From IMG/VR virus record IMGVR_UViG_3300027971_000051, positions 1 through 64,000 of that record: DNA of 64,000 bases. One strand, given 5' to 3'. The stretch is from a virus. The position numbers and the translations under genes were made by a program. Below are positions 44,690 through 53,223 of the stretch, in pieces (positions within the stretch are counted from its first letter, which is position 1; every line of letters starts with the position of its first letter). The notes under the pieces were generated by a model, which searched no databases, had not been told where the DNA came from, and saw only the letters and a list, made by a program, of their open reading frames with translations.

Positions 44690-45133
44690 TTACTCTGACT
44701 CTCCCTGCAAAATTTCGGGCAACGCTTCTTCGATTAGTTTTCGATTGATGCCTTTGTAAGTAAGTTTTTTTTCTTTCATCATCAAAACCAATTTGGCTTC
44801 TTCTGGTGAAACGCTCTCTAGAACCTCAATAAACATTGCTTCCCGTTTGATGGGATTCAAATTATTTCCAGTTATAAAATACTGAAACTTTCTTAACTCT
44901 CTAGGCAATCTATTGTGCCCCCAATTTGCTGGAGTCTCCATCTCTTTATATGGAGGAGCACCTTTGGGTAACTCAAACTGTATATTCTTATGAAATGTAT
45001 ATTTGAGGACAGTTTTCAATTCTGGTGTCAAATTTGCAATTTGCTTCAATGCACTTGCTTTCTTTGCCGCAGGCAAATCTCCGATATGCTGTAGCAACTC
45101 GGGCAAAGTCATCTTATCAATATTAATAGCCAT
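44690..45133 (-). CDS. Conserved T4-like phage protein (DUF6433-like)
   Basis: 147 residues. MTLPELLQHIGDLPAAKKASALKQIAN and NRLPRELRKFQYFITGNNLNPIKREAMFIEVLESVSPEEAKLVLMMKEKKL match a small helical family conserved in T4-like phages. It lies two bases after rnh. Function unknown. Confidence 0.72.
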   Translation of the reverse strand: MAINIDKMTLPELLQHIGDLPAAKKASALKQIANLTPELKTVLKYTFHKNIQFELPKGAPPYKEMETPANWGHNRLPRELRKFQYFITGNNLNPIKREAMFIEVLESVSPEEAKLVLMMKEKKLTYKGINRKLIEEALPEILQGESE

Positions 45134-45134
45134 T

Positions 45135-46001
45135 TTAAAATTCCTGTATATGTTCCATCAACTGCTTCATGCGGTTTTGGATAAAATAGTTAAGTAGTTT
45201 TTCCCTACCACGTTTAGGGGTATTTTCGTATGCATCAAGAATCTTCTCTTGATACTCAGTTGGAATCTTCGACAGGTCAATCAGTAATTCGTTTCGCTTG
45301 TAATTTCTCAGCATCACTTCATCACAAAAAGACTCAGGTTCTTCTTCTAACCACTTATTTAGCTTTTTTTCAGTTACAGGTTTTTGTCGTGCTTCTACGA
45401 CAAATGTGTCATCGGAAGACATGAAGTTGGGAATACCGTCACTTCTATCGCCTCTGATAATGTGTTCTTTTAAGAATGCTTCTGGTGTATTGGTACGCAA
45501 GAATTTCTTACCCATTGGGCTATATTGTTCCACATTAGCGAACTTCTGCAATTGCATAAAGTCTTTGTCGCTAGACAGAATCAGAATCTTTTCAGTAGTG
45601 CTGTTCTTAAGTGGAACACCGAACTTGTGTGTCAACGTAGCAATAACGTCATCGGCTTCAGTCTTGTCAACTTGAATCACTTTATACGGAAAGTATTCTT
45701 TGATTTCATCACGTACTTTGTTTAACGTTTCAAAAATTAGATTCCAATCAAACGGAGATGCTTCTCTGTCTTTCTTACGGCTAGCTTTGTAGTATGGAAA
45801 GTAATCACGCCTCCAATACTTTTTGTCATCGCAACAAATAACAATGTCGCCGTAGTCATCACGGAATTTAACATTGTACATGCGAATGCTATTCAATACC
45901 ATGTGACGAATCAGATTCTCATCAATAGGGTTTGACGCATTCGAATTCACTTGCATCATCAAGTTTGAAATCATTACCTGATTCAGGTCGACTAAAATCA
46001 T
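45135..46001 (-). CDS. rnh: RNase H / 5'-3' exonuclease (T4 rnh-like)
   Basis: 288 residues (T4: 305). MILVDLNQVMISNLM, DIVICCDDKKYWRRDYFPYYKASRKKD, DKTEADDVIATL and ILSSDKDFMQLQ are the acidic motifs of the FEN1/T4 RNase H family. GDRSDGIPNFMSSDD gives the helix-hairpin-helix region. Removes RNA primers and 5' flaps during lagging-strand synthesis. Confidence 0.9.
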   Translation of the reverse strand: MILVDLNQVMISNLMMQVNSNASNPIDENLIRHMVLNSIRMYNVKFRDDYGDIVICCDDKKYWRRDYFPYYKASRKKDREASPFDWNLIFETLNKVRDEIKEYFPYKVIQVDKTEADDVIATLTHKFGVPLKNSTTEKILILSSDKDFMQLQKFANVEQYSPMGKKFLRTNTPEAFLKEHIIRGDRSDGIPNFMSSDDTFVVEARQKPVTEKKLNKWLEEEPESFCDEVMLRNYKRNELLIDLSKIPTEYQEKILDAYENTPKRGREKLLNYFIQNRMKQLMEHIQEF

Positions 46002-46007
46002 TTTAAA

Positions 46008-47129
46008 TTATCCAGTTATTACTCTTACAATAATTGTATCAGGATTAATACGTCCTGTCAACTCGGAAGGCTTGGTAGTCAATCCATCCAATAACTTCTT
46101 CAATACAATCTTACCGCCATCAAGTACTTGCTTAACAGTCACTTCAGGCTTACGCAAACGTTTGCCAGAAGACGATTCTGTATTGAAGTTTTGAATTGTT
46201 GTACCTTTGATTGTCAAACCTTTTGCATTGTCGGCATTGTACATGCCAAGCAATTTTGTTTTTGTATTGTACAACCACACTTGATTTGCACCGATAATCT
46301 TTTCTGGTAGAACACTCTTCAAATTCAATTCGGGAAACTCTTTCATGTATTGCACTTTAGCGGCAATGACACTAGCAGGTTTCTCTTTTACTTTACGTGC
46401 TTTGCGGGTGGGTTTCTTTTCTGCACCACGATTTGTTTCTGCAACAATCGCATCATAGAATTCTTTAACCTTACGCAATTGCACTTTGGTAAAATTAGAA
46501 TATGCTTCTTTTGTATCTGCATCCGTTGCATTCATTACTTCTTCAAATTCTTTAGAACGTTTAATGAACACTTCACACATGCGTTTCTGCACAACGGAAG
46601 ACAACTCTTTGCTCTTCAGATATGATTGCATATCTGGTGCAGACTTACATCCACCAACAATGAAGTCATCTACAAGTCCTTCAATCTCTCCGACTTCTTC
46701 AGCCGCTTTCTCACGAATTCTATCCTGAATAGAAACGACTGGTGCAGTTGATGCAACAACAGGTGCTTTTGCTTTTTTAGTTTTCTTTGCGGTCTCTATA
46801 GCAGTCTTAAACTCTTTGACAAAGAATTTTTTGAATGACTCGGATGGTTCATAGCCCATGCACATCATACGTGCTACCCAACCAAGTTGTACTGGAATAG
46901 ATGCGTCACTTGATGCAACCAAAGAAATTTCTTCCTTTGGTCTGTCAATGCTAGCCATGTATTCGACAACAAACGTTTTTGCTTGTTTGTTGTCACAAAA
47001 ATAATTATACCAATTCAATGCACGAATTTCTTCGCTTCTGAGATTTTGCATCTCGGCTTGATTGGTCCAAGAAGGTTCCATGCCATATGCTTTTGCATCG
47101 GCACCAGGATTAATCTTGGAAAATTTCAT
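46008..47129 (-). CDS. Large conserved T4-like phage protein, unknown
   Basis: 373 residues. KFSKINPGADAKAYGMEPSW start; basic linker KKTKKAKAPVVAST; then long helices and a C-terminal domain with ANQVWLYNTKTKLLGMYNADN and LTIKGTTIQNFN. The layout is conserved in T4-like aquatic phages. May be a virion or nucleoid protein; not assigned. Confidence 0.7.
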   Translation of the reverse strand: MKFSKINPGADAKAYGMEPSWTNQAEMQNLRSEEIRALNWYNYFCDNKQAKTFVVEYMASIDRPKEEISLVASSDASIPVQLGWVARMMCMGYEPSESFKKFFVKEFKTAIETAKKTKKAKAPVVASTAPVVSIQDRIREKAAEEVGEIEGLVDDFIVGGCKSAPDMQSYLKSKELSSVVQKRMCEVFIKRSKEFEEVMNATDADTKEAYSNFTKVQLRKVKEFYDAIVAETNRGAEKKPTRKARKVKEKPASVIAAKVQYMKEFPELNLKSVLPEKIIGANQVWLYNTKTKLLGMYNADNAKGLTIKGTTIQNFNTESSSGKRLRKPEVTVKQVLDGGKIVLKKLLDGLTTKPSELTGRINPDTIIVRVITG

Positions 47130-47132
47130 AGT

Positions 47133-47432
47133 TTATTCACCCAATGTAAATGATACAGATTTGATAGAATCGTAGCGGAATGAACGCCATTCGTTTTTCT
47201 CTAAGTCAACTACAGAGATAGACTCATCAGTTGAAGTGGTGCGAACACGTTCGGTTTTCTTTTCGTATGTTGGAATTGCACTCTCTTGCAATGTGCATTT
47301 CATGGTACGCATTGTACCGTCTTTCTTAAGAAAGTCAACAGTCACAGGACCGTATTTGAGATGGCTAACAAGCCAATCACGAAATAGTTTTTGTTCTTTT
47401 GGTGTAGTTGTTGCATAATTAAAAGTTGTCAT
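47133..47432 (-). CDS. DUF2693-like small phage protein
   Basis: 99 residues from the ATG at 47432, which has GGAG upstream; an earlier ATG (47465) lacks one. VTVDFLKKDGTMRTMKCTL, then ISVVDLEKNEWRSFRYDSI is the SH3-like barrel family seen in many phages. Directly downstream of the 47477-47505 promoter. Confidence 0.72.
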   Translation of the reverse strand: MTTFNYATTTPKEQKLFRDWLVSHLKYGPVTVDFLKKDGTMRTMKCTLQESAIPTYEKKTERVRTTSTDESISVVDLEKNEWRSFRYDSIKSVSFTLGE

Positions 47433-47476
47433 ATCAAAATTCTCCATGTTAAAAATATCTTTCATTCAATGTCTCT

Positions 47477-47505
47477 AGTATACCTACAATCCGTTCAGTT
47501 GTCAA
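47477..47505 (-). promoter_or_regulatory. Sigma70-like early promoter
   Basis: Minus strand TTGACA (47505-47500), 17-base spacer, TATACT (47482-47477). Confidence 0.82.
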
Positions 47506-47515
47506 GTTTGCCATG

Positions 47516-47761
47516 CTAACTCTTTTCTATTCTCAACTCATCATAAAGATAATCATGCAATTCATTGATACCACCAATATAAGTTAAGTTGTGGTATATG
47601 TGTGGAACAAAAGTAGTTCCTGGAATTAGCTTATCCAATTGATCTCTTGTATAGTCTTGTCCTAAGATAAAAAGTTTATATTTTCGTCTACAAACATTTA
47701 AAAGCAATTCTGCTTTTTCGGTAGACTTGCTTCCTATTGCACCATAAACATAGTACGTCAC
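47516..47761 (-). CDS. Glutaredoxin-like protein without CxxC
   Basis: 81 residues, GTG start overlapping the preceding stop (GTGA). YYVYGAIGSKSTEKAELLL, then GTTFVPHIYHNLTYIGGINELHDYL gives the glutaredoxin fold with the cis-Pro VP motif. The CPYC position reads SKST, so the redox active site is lost. A non-catalytic role is likely. Confidence 0.6.
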   Translation of the reverse strand: MTYYVYGAIGSKSTEKAELLLNVCRRKYKLFILGQDYTRDQLDKLIPGTTFVPHIYHNLTYIGGINELHDYLYDELRIEKS

Positions 47762-48162
47762 GGCGCATTGTACACCTGCACAAATTCACTTGGTTCATAA
47801 TGTAGTATTGCAGTTTTTAGTGTACCCTTAAATTCATATGTAACTTGATAGCCTTTAATTACATCATAATAATTTTGATGTGTCACAAGATTACATACAG
47901 GTCTTGAATCTGTTTCAGTTTTTGCAATTATGGGAGAATTTACAGAAGTACCGCTGTAATGCGTAGTCCCATAATATCTCTCACAATAATTTTTTGTTGC
48001 CATATATGCTACCTTTTCTACTATAGGTTTTTTTGATATAACCCTTGCCATATAGATTCCACTTTGGGTAGAAGAATCTTCGACAAGAACAACTCCAGCT
48101 TTTGCAATAGATGCAAAAAAAGAAATTGCTATAATACTATGTAGCGCACACAACTTTTTCAT
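47758..48162 (-). CDS. Secreted protein, glycine-zipper-associated type
   Basis: 134 residues. Signal peptide ending FASIAKAG. MARVISKKPIVEKVAY and the C-terminal GYQVTYEFKGTLKTAILHYEPSEFV resemble the domain following glycine-zipper 2TM segments in bacterial envelope proteins. Paralogue of the upstream gene. Confidence 0.6.
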   Translation of the reverse strand: MKKLCALHSIIAISFFASIAKAGVVLVEDSSTQSGIYMARVISKKPIVEKVAYMATKNYCERYYGTTHYSGTSVNSPIIAKTETDSRPVCNLVTHQNYYDVIKGYQVTYEFKGTLKTAILHYEPSEFVQVYNAP

Positions 48163-48164
48163 AA

Positions 48165-48617
48165 TTACTGAATTACGTATACACTAGTAACCGCTTTAAT
48201 TCTTACTGTATCACCGGGATCGTTTTCCATACGAACTGTACGTATCTGTCCAAAATATTCAAACGTAACGTCATATCCATTAACGACTTGTTTATATTCT
48301 CTGTCATTATATGGAACGCAACGTTGAATCATCTTTGATTGTCCCGCACCAACAACGCCTCCAGAGACTGCTGGAGATGGAGATAAGTCTTCAACTAACG
48401 TGCATGATTGGCGAATAACACTATAAACTTTTGAGGTTGTAATGGGCTGAATTCGCACAACTCTAGCTAAGTCATATTTTACAAAATTATCACCGCTACC
48501 TGTGCTATATCCTCCAGTAACTTCTGGAGAAGTATTACGTCCCGACCCATAAAAAGCCTCTGCACTTGAATTTGTTATTACGCAAATGCCAAGCAGACTG
48601 GCAAGTAAAAGTTTCAC
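48165..48617 (-). CDS. Secreted protein, paralogue of the 47758 gene
   Basis: 150 residues, GTG start (GGAG upstream). Signal peptide MKLLLASLLGICVITNSSA, a Gly/Ser-rich stretch, LARVVRIQPITTSKVYSV, and the end GYDVTFEYFGQIRTVRMENDPGDTVRI. Same C-terminal domain as its neighbour. Confidence 0.6.
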   Translation of the reverse strand: MKLLLASLLGICVITNSSAEAFYGSGRNTSPEVTGGYSTGSGDNFVKYDLARVVRIQPITTSKVYSVIRQSCTLVEDLSPSPAVSGGVVGAGQSKMIQRCVPYNDREYKQVVNGYDVTFEYFGQIRTVRMENDPGDTVRIKAVTSVYVIQ

Positions 48618-48835
48618 TTTGAACTCCCCAATAGTGCATTAACTAATGCAGTCAACCAAAACATTGACATTACAGTTTCCCATGTCACGGGAATATCCGT
48701 AGAAAACAAAGTATTAACTGCACACAATGTAATGTATGAACCTAAAATGTACAATGATATCCAAGCAAACAATGCGCCAGCAATAACACCGCCAGTCATT
48801 TTTTCTTGTGCGAACGTAAACGGACCGATTTTCAT
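48614..48835 (-). CDS. Two-helix membrane protein
   Basis: 73 residues with hydrophobic segments at about 14-37 and 53-70. Coupled to the downstream secreted protein by GTGA. Function unknown; could assist envelope insertion. Confidence 0.65.
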   Translation of the reverse strand: MKIGPFTFAQEKMTGGVIAGALFAWISLYILGSYITLCAVNTLFSTDIPVTWETVMSMFWLTALVNALLGSSK

Positions 48836-48861
48836 AAAAAACTCCTATTTAATGTTTGTAC

Positions 48862-48890
48862 AGTATAACACATCATATCCAATATGTCAA
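48862..48890 (-). promoter_or_regulatory. Sigma70-like early promoter
   Basis: Minus strand TTGACA (48890-48885), 17-base spacer, TATACT (48867-48862), overlapping the end of the GIY-YIG-like gene. Confidence 0.82.
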
Positions 48891-49204
48891 AATGTATTTA
48901 ACGATGGTTCATATTCGGCAATCAATTCTCGTTCACGCTGGTGTGCAGGTTTACGCCCACGGATCACTTCGACAACTTCATATTGCCAATTTGCACCAGC
49001 CAACTCACGCAATGCATTACACATTGCCCAATTTTTGTTTTCACACTTAGCACGACTCACATGTTTTTGCCAACGGATTTTAACCGAACGCAAATAGGCT
49101 TGACCCTGTGCAACAGTCAAGCCAACATATGTATCGCCAGTATCAACGCATGTAACTTTGTACAGTACATGGTTTCGGTCGCAACGTTTCTTTCTCAATG
49201 TCAT
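48887..49204 (-). CDS. GIY-YIG-like nuclease domain protein
   Basis: 105 residues. VLYKVTCVDTGDTYVGLT matches the GIY...YIG strand pair (here as LYK...YVG), followed by R-x2-H (IRWQKHVSRA) and ERELIAEYEPSLN. Free-standing GIY-YIG proteins in phages act as endonucleases or homing-type nucleases. Single gene from its own promoter. Confidence 0.72.
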   Translation of the reverse strand: MTLRKKRCDRNHVLYKVTCVDTGDTYVGLTVAQGQAYLRSVKIRWQKHVSRAKCENKNWAMCNALRELAGANWQYEVVEVIRGRKPAHQRERELIAEYEPSLNTF

Positions 49205-49210
49205 ATAGAC

Positions 49211-49238
49211 AGTATACCATACTGGGACAGCAGGTCAA
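49211..49238 (-). promoter_or_regulatory. Early promoter, conserved-UP family
   Basis: Minus strand AAAATAACC, TTGACC (49238-49233), 16-base spacer, TATACT (49216-49211). Confidence 0.78.
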
Positions 49239-49309
49239 GGGTTATTTTGGCTTTGTTGCTCAAAAACAACAAAAATCCCCCTCTGAAACGTGTCAAAAAC
49301 TTGGTTTAC

Positions 49310-49317
49310 CATAAATA
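49310..49317 (+). promoter_or_regulatory. Putative late promoter core
   Basis: CATAAATA on the plus strand about 35 bases before the first gene of the 49348-52812 operon. Confidence 0.4.
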
Positions 49318-49347
49318 TGTTGTCAAGTCCTAGGGAGGATAATAGTT

Positions 49348-49497
49348 ATGGACATTGTAGAGATACTTTTAAAAGCATGGCCAGTATTCTTAGCATTCAT
49401 TACTTTAGTCATAGTTTTGGCTAAAATGGACGTGCGAATCGGGGTATTAGAAGAAAAAGTCAAATCATTATTCGATTTGCATAACAAAGGAAAATAA
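49348..49497 (+). CDS. 49-residue membrane protein, conserved small phage type
   Basis: MDIVEILLKAWPVFLAFITL, hydrophobic through residue 26, then a short coiled segment IGVLEEKVKSLFDLHNK. GGGAGG precedes the ATG. The hydrophobic helix plus EEKVK tail is common in small phage membrane proteins next to holin/spanin-type genes. Confidence 0.75.
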   Translation: MDIVEILLKAWPVFLAFITLVIVLAKMDVRIGVLEEKVKSLFDLHNKGK

Positions 49498-49498
49498 A

Positions 49499-49849
49499 AT
49501 GGCAGAAAAAACAGCAGAACAAGCACATGAAAAAGGTGCGTTTATAGAGAAATTATTATTTGCTCTATTACCTTTATTAGTTGGTTCAGTTGGATATTTA
49601 ATTCAAGCATTAGGTTCTATTCAACATGATGTGACCATTCTGAATCAAAAAGTGAGTTTAGTTGTTACTACAGATAACAAGCAGGCTAGCAATAGTGGTG
49701 CTGAATTGGCACGTGAAAAACTACGTCAAGACTTAGAAAAAGAAATTCAAAAGAACCGTGACGCTATTATGGAGAATAGAACACACATTGCTATTCTTGA
49801 AGACAGAGCAGGTGTAACGAAAAAAATTGGACCAATGAAGGAACACTAA
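49499..49849 (+). CDS. Membrane-anchored coiled-coil protein
   Basis: 116 residues. One membrane helix (LLFALLPLLVGSVGYLIQAL) followed by a long charged helix (LAREKLRQDLEKEIQKNRDAI). Membrane topology and coiled-coil tail could suit a spanin or structural role. Lies one base after its neighbour. Confidence 0.7.
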   Translation: MAEKTAEQAHEKGAFIEKLLFALLPLLVGSVGYLIQALGSIQHDVTILNQKVSLVVTTDNKQASNSGAELAREKLRQDLEKEIQKNRDAIMENRTHIAILEDRAGVTKKIGPMKEH

Positions 49850-49850
49850 A

Positions 49851-50408
49851 ATGGCTGAAGTAGTATTACAACAGAAACCATTGTCACGTAGCGAACGTGA
49901 GGCACATATTAAAGATAAAGCTGGATGGGTAATTACCGTCTTAGCCGCTTTACTTGCAATTAACACTTATATATCAAATGGTAACAGCAGTAAAGTTTTG
50001 AACAATACAATTAGTGCAAACAATACTTGGGCATTCTATCAAGCAAAATCGGTTAAACAAACTCTTGCTGAGATGGCTAGAGATGATGCTATCGATAGAA
50101 AACAATTAGATAAAGCAGAAAAGTTAACTGCAAAGATTGATAGATACGAATCGGATCCTACTACTGGTGAAGGTAAGAAAGAATTAATGGCAAAGGCAAA
50201 AGGTCTTGAAGCCGAACGTGACCAGATTCGCAAATCTAGTCCTTGGTTGACATTTGCGGGTTCTGCATTTCAAATTGCAATTGTTTTGTTAACTGCAAGC
50301 ATTCTAGCAGTCAGCATGTCATTGTATTTCGCTAGTATTGTTGTTGGAATTTTTGCCTCAGTACTAATGAGTCAGGGTCTGTGGCTTTGGCTTCCTATCG
50401 TCTTGTAA
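49851..50408 (+). CDS. DUF4337-like membrane protein
   Basis: 185 residues. N-terminal membrane segment (WVITVLAALLAINTYI), a central charged helix (KQLDKAEKLTAKIDRYESD), and two C-terminal membrane helices. The layout matches bacterial DUF4337 proteins. Likely of host origin. Confidence 0.68.
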   Translation: MAEVVLQQKPLSRSEREAHIKDKAGWVITVLAALLAINTYISNGNSSKVLNNTISANNTWAFYQAKSVKQTLAEMARDDAIDRKQLDKAEKLTAKIDRYESDPTTGEGKKELMAKAKGLEAERDQIRKSSPWLTFAGSAFQIAIVLLTASILAVSMSLYFASIVVGIFASVLMSQGLWLWLPIVL

Positions 50409-50614
50409 AGTTTTCATCAATTATATTATGTTTCATTATTTTAACTGGAAGTGCTGAAGTAAAAGAAAGTCCTAAAAAACAGGATGAAGTAAAAACCTGC
50501 ACCAAATGGAAATGGGCGGGTGATGTTTTCAATCGAACAGTCTGGTGTGTGGAATGGACCATAAAAGATTGTTCTCAACGATTACATAAAGACATATGTA
50601 AACTTGGCGGCTAA
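50381..50614 (+). CDS. Small secreted Cys-containing protein
   Basis: 77 residues, GTG start inside the end of the upstream gene. A signal-like hydrophobic helix, then CTKWKWAGDVFNRTVWCVEW and DCSQRLHKDICKLGG with four conserved cysteines. A small family in aquatic phages; function unknown. Confidence 0.65.
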   Translation: MALASYRLVKFSSIILCFIILTGSAEVKESPKKQDEVKTCTKWKWAGDVFNRTVWCVEWTIKDCSQRLHKDICKLGG

Positions 50615-50619
50615 TAGTC

Positions 50620-51237
50620 ATGGATCCAATTACAATCGGACTTGCATTCTCAGCCGCCCAGAGTGCAGTCAGTCACATCAAGCAGGCAATCGCATTAGGC
50701 AAAGACGTTAACAGTCTTGTTGGACAATTCAGCAAATTTTTTGAATCTTCAGATGCCATTCATCGTGAGAGATCAAAGGTAAAAGCAAAAGCAAGTCGAT
50801 TAGGAAAAACTGACGCAGAGTTAGGTAAAGAAGCACTTGAAATTGCTATGCATAGTGATGCTTTAAGACAAGCAGAACGTGAATTGAAAGATATGATTCT
50901 GTGGCAGTTAGGTAAACCACAGATTTGGGAACAAATGATTCAAGAGCGAACTAGATTATTCAAAGAACGTGCTGATGCTGAACGTGCAGAAGAAGAAAGA
51001 AAACTAGCCCATAAAAAGAAAGTGGCAGACCAGATTTTATTTGGAATGTATTTTATTGGGTTTGCCGCTATCGTTTTTGCACTTGTAATGGGTGGTATTG
51101 GAATATATGGTGCTGTTGAAGAAAAAAGAATTTATGAAGAAAAGGTTGCTAAAAGAAATTTGCTTATACGACAGCAACAAAAAGAACGTGATGCAAAAGA
51201 ACGTGATGCAAGAGATAAAGCAATTGGAGGAGGCTAA
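50620..51237 (+). CDS. Membrane protein with charged coiled coil
   Basis: 205 residues. Starts MDPITIGLAFSAAQSAVSHIKQAI, long charged helices, one membrane segment (MYFIGFAAIVFALVMGGIGIYGAV), then a basic/acidic repetitive tail (KERDAKERDARDKA). Similar proteins occur in T4-like phages. Function unknown. Confidence 0.68.
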   Translation: MDPITIGLAFSAAQSAVSHIKQAIALGKDVNSLVGQFSKFFESSDAIHRERSKVKAKASRLGKTDAELGKEALEIAMHSDALRQAERELKDMILWQLGKPQIWEQMIQERTRLFKERADAERAEEERKLAHKKKVADQILFGMYFIGFAAIVFALVMGGIGIYGAVEEKRIYEEKVAKRNLLIRQQQKERDAKERDARDKAIGGG

Positions 51238-51240
51238 CTT

Positions 51241-51354
51241 ATGTACTTTAATATAATTATTACATTTAACGATTTATTATTTTTATTCTGTATGACTCCG
51301 TTACTTGCTGTCTTTTGGGTTATGTTTAAAGATTGGTTAAAGGATAGAAAATGA
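51241..51354 (+). CDS. 37-residue membrane micro-protein
   Basis: MYFNIIITFNDLLFLFCMTP then LLAVFWVMFKDWLKDRK. GGAGGAGG upstream. Its stop overlaps the phosphoesterase start as ATGA. No family recognised. Confidence 0.7.
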   Translation: MYFNIIITFNDLLFLFCMTPLLAVFWVMFKDWLKDRK

Positions 51355-52115
51355 AAACATATCGTTCTATTTTTGTGAGTGATGTACATTTAGGTACCAA
51401 AGATAGTCAGGCTGATAAGTTAAATAACTTTTTAAAGCATAACAGTTGTGACACACTATATCTAGTGGGTGATATTATTGATGCATGGCGCATACAACAA
51501 AACAAGTGGCGTTGGAAACAAAGTCATACCAATGTAGTGCGTAGAGTATTAGGTCACGCAAAACGTGGCACTAGAGTTGTTTATGTTGCAGGCAATCACG
51601 ATGAGTTTCTTAGACCCATGATACCATATGGTTTTAGTTTTGGTCTTATCGAAATTCACAATCAAATAGAACATATAGGTGCAGATGGCAAACACTATTT
51701 AGTTACACATGGTGACTTGTTTGATGGCATTACTAGACTTGCACCATGGTTGAGTTTTTTAGGAGATAAAGCATATGATTTCATTCTTTCGCTCAATAGC
51801 AAGTTCAATTGGATACGTCATCGTTTTGGTTTTGGGTATTTTAGTATTAGTAAATATCTTAAGCATAGAGTAAAAAAGGCTGTAGATTTTATATTTCAAT
51901 TTGAAAAAAATCTAGCCGCTTACTGTATCAAACGAGGTTTTGATGGGGTAATATGCGGACACATACACCACGCAGAGATTAAAGAAATCAATGGTGTTAT
52001 GTATATGAATGATGGCGATTGGGTTGAAAGTTGTACAGCACTTGTAGAACATCATGACGGTCGATGGGAAATTATAACTTGGACTAAGGAGAAAGATAAT
52101 GATGAAACTCTGTGA
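51351..52115 (+). CDS. LpxH-like UDP-diacylglucosamine pyrophosphatase/phosphoesterase
   Basis: 254 residues. SDVHLGTKDSQADKL, LVGDIIDAWRI, VYVAGNHDEFLRP, VTHGDLFDG and ICGHIHHAEI are all the metal-binding motifs of LpxH-type enzymes (YbbF/LpxH family), which cleave UDP-2,3-diacylglucosamine in lipid A synthesis. In a phage this could alter the host envelope. Host-derived by family. Confidence 0.78.
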   Translation: MKTYRSIFVSDVHLGTKDSQADKLNNFLKHNSCDTLYLVGDIIDAWRIQQNKWRWKQSHTNVVRRVLGHAKRGTRVVYVAGNHDEFLRPMIPYGFSFGLIEIHNQIEHIGADGKHYLVTHGDLFDGITRLAPWLSFLGDKAYDFILSLNSKFNWIRHRFGFGYFSISKYLKHRVKKAVDFIFQFEKNLAAYCIKRGFDGVICGHIHHAEIKEINGVMYMNDGDWVESCTALVEHHDGRWEIITWTKEKDNDETL

Positions 52116-52812
52116 TAAAATTACTATTGTTGTGCCTTGTAAGAATGAAGAAAATTATATTCATCATCTACTAGATTCATTACGTTCACAAAACATAGGT
52201 GACACTAGAGTAATCATTGCTGACTGTTCAACCGATGCCACTAGACAAGTTATTAAGGATAACAGTATTGGACTGAATGTTGAAATCATTGATGGTGGTC
52301 CAGTATCTATTGCTAAGAACAACGGAGCAAGACTAGTCACTACTCCGTACATTCTGTTTATCGATGCTGATGTTCGATTCTTTAAAGATACAGTTATTAG
52401 AGATGCTGTCAACAAGATGGAATTAAAGAAACTGCATCTTGTTGGACTAAACATTAAATGTTACGACAAAGACATACGAGCAAAGATTGGATTTACAGCA
52501 TTTAATGTAATCAATCACACACTAAAATTCTTTAGCCCATTTGCTGTAGGTGCATTCATGCTGACACGTAAAGATAAGTTTGAAGAGTATGGTGGGTTTC
52601 CCGAAAACTTATTAACATCTGAAGACTACTTTTTATCTAAGAAATATAGTCCTAGAAAATTTAAGATTATTCGACATCACTTTGGACAAGATAGCCGTAG
52701 ATTTAAAAAGATGGGCTACTTAGGTATGGGCAAATATCTTGTTAAAAATTTTGTCAATCGCAATAACAAAAAATATTGGGAAAGTTTATACCATAATAGA
52801 TACTGGAATTAA
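52099..52812 (+). CDS. Glycosyltransferase family 2
   Basis: 237 residues. ITIVVPCKNEENYIHHLLDSL, VIIADCSTDATR and LFIDADVRF (DxD) define a GT-A fold. FSPFAVGAFMLTRKDKFEEYGGFPE is the usual GT2 acceptor region. ATG at 52099 with AAGGAG upstream, overlapping the LpxH-like gene by 17 bases. Paired with it, so probably acts on the same envelope substrate class. Confidence 0.82.
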   Translation: MMKLCDKITIVVPCKNEENYIHHLLDSLRSQNIGDTRVIIADCSTDATRQVIKDNSIGLNVEIIDGGPVSIAKNNGARLVTTPYILFIDADVRFFKDTVIRDAVNKMELKKLHLVGLNIKCYDKDIRAKIGFTAFNVINHTLKFFSPFAVGAFMLTRKDKFEEYGGFPENLLTSEDYFLSKKYSPRKFKIIRHHFGQDSRRFKKMGYLGMGKYLVKNFVNRNNKKYWESLYHNRYWN

Positions 52813-53213
52813 ACTTTTGGTGCAGGATTTCTCTTCTTAGGCGCAGTAGTTGTAGGCGCTTTAGTAGTATTTTGTGGTTTTGGCTTAGCAGTTTTAGAAA
52901 CTGCTGGTGGTGTCTTTTTAGTCCACGATTGTTCTTTTGCGGCTGTGGGCTTAGGAGTTTCCGCAACAGCAGTTACAACTGGAGTTTCTTTAGGCTGAGT
53001 TACGATTTCAGCACTAACAACTTTTCCCATAACAGGCGCAGTAGTCTCTACGATATTCTTTTCGATATCCTCAGACTTTACATTGGGATTCAAGTAAGGA
53101 CACTTTGCAGGATCGCCGCCATGTGCATCTTCTTCTTTTTTGTTTTTCACATACCATTGGTGTGCCAAGAAAGCAAGCACGCCAAATATAAATGATCCGA
53201 TAATAATTTCCAT
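52809..53213 (-). CDS. Membrane-anchored Pro/Thr/Lys-rich protein
   Basis: 134 residues. N-terminal helix IIIGSFIFGVLAFLAHQWYV, then HGGDPAKCPYLNPNV, then a long low-complexity tail of Ala, Pro, Thr and Lys. Converges with the glycosyltransferase. Function unknown; possibly cell-envelope-spanning. Confidence 0.65.
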   Translation of the reverse strand: MEIIIGSFIFGVLAFLAHQWYVKNKKEEDAHGGDPAKCPYLNPNVKSEDIEKNIVETTAPVMGKVVSAEIVTQPKETPVVTAVAETPKPTAAKEQSWTKKTPPAVSKTAKPKPQNTTKAPTTTAPKKRNPAPKV

Positions 53214-53223
53214 GATTTTCCCC

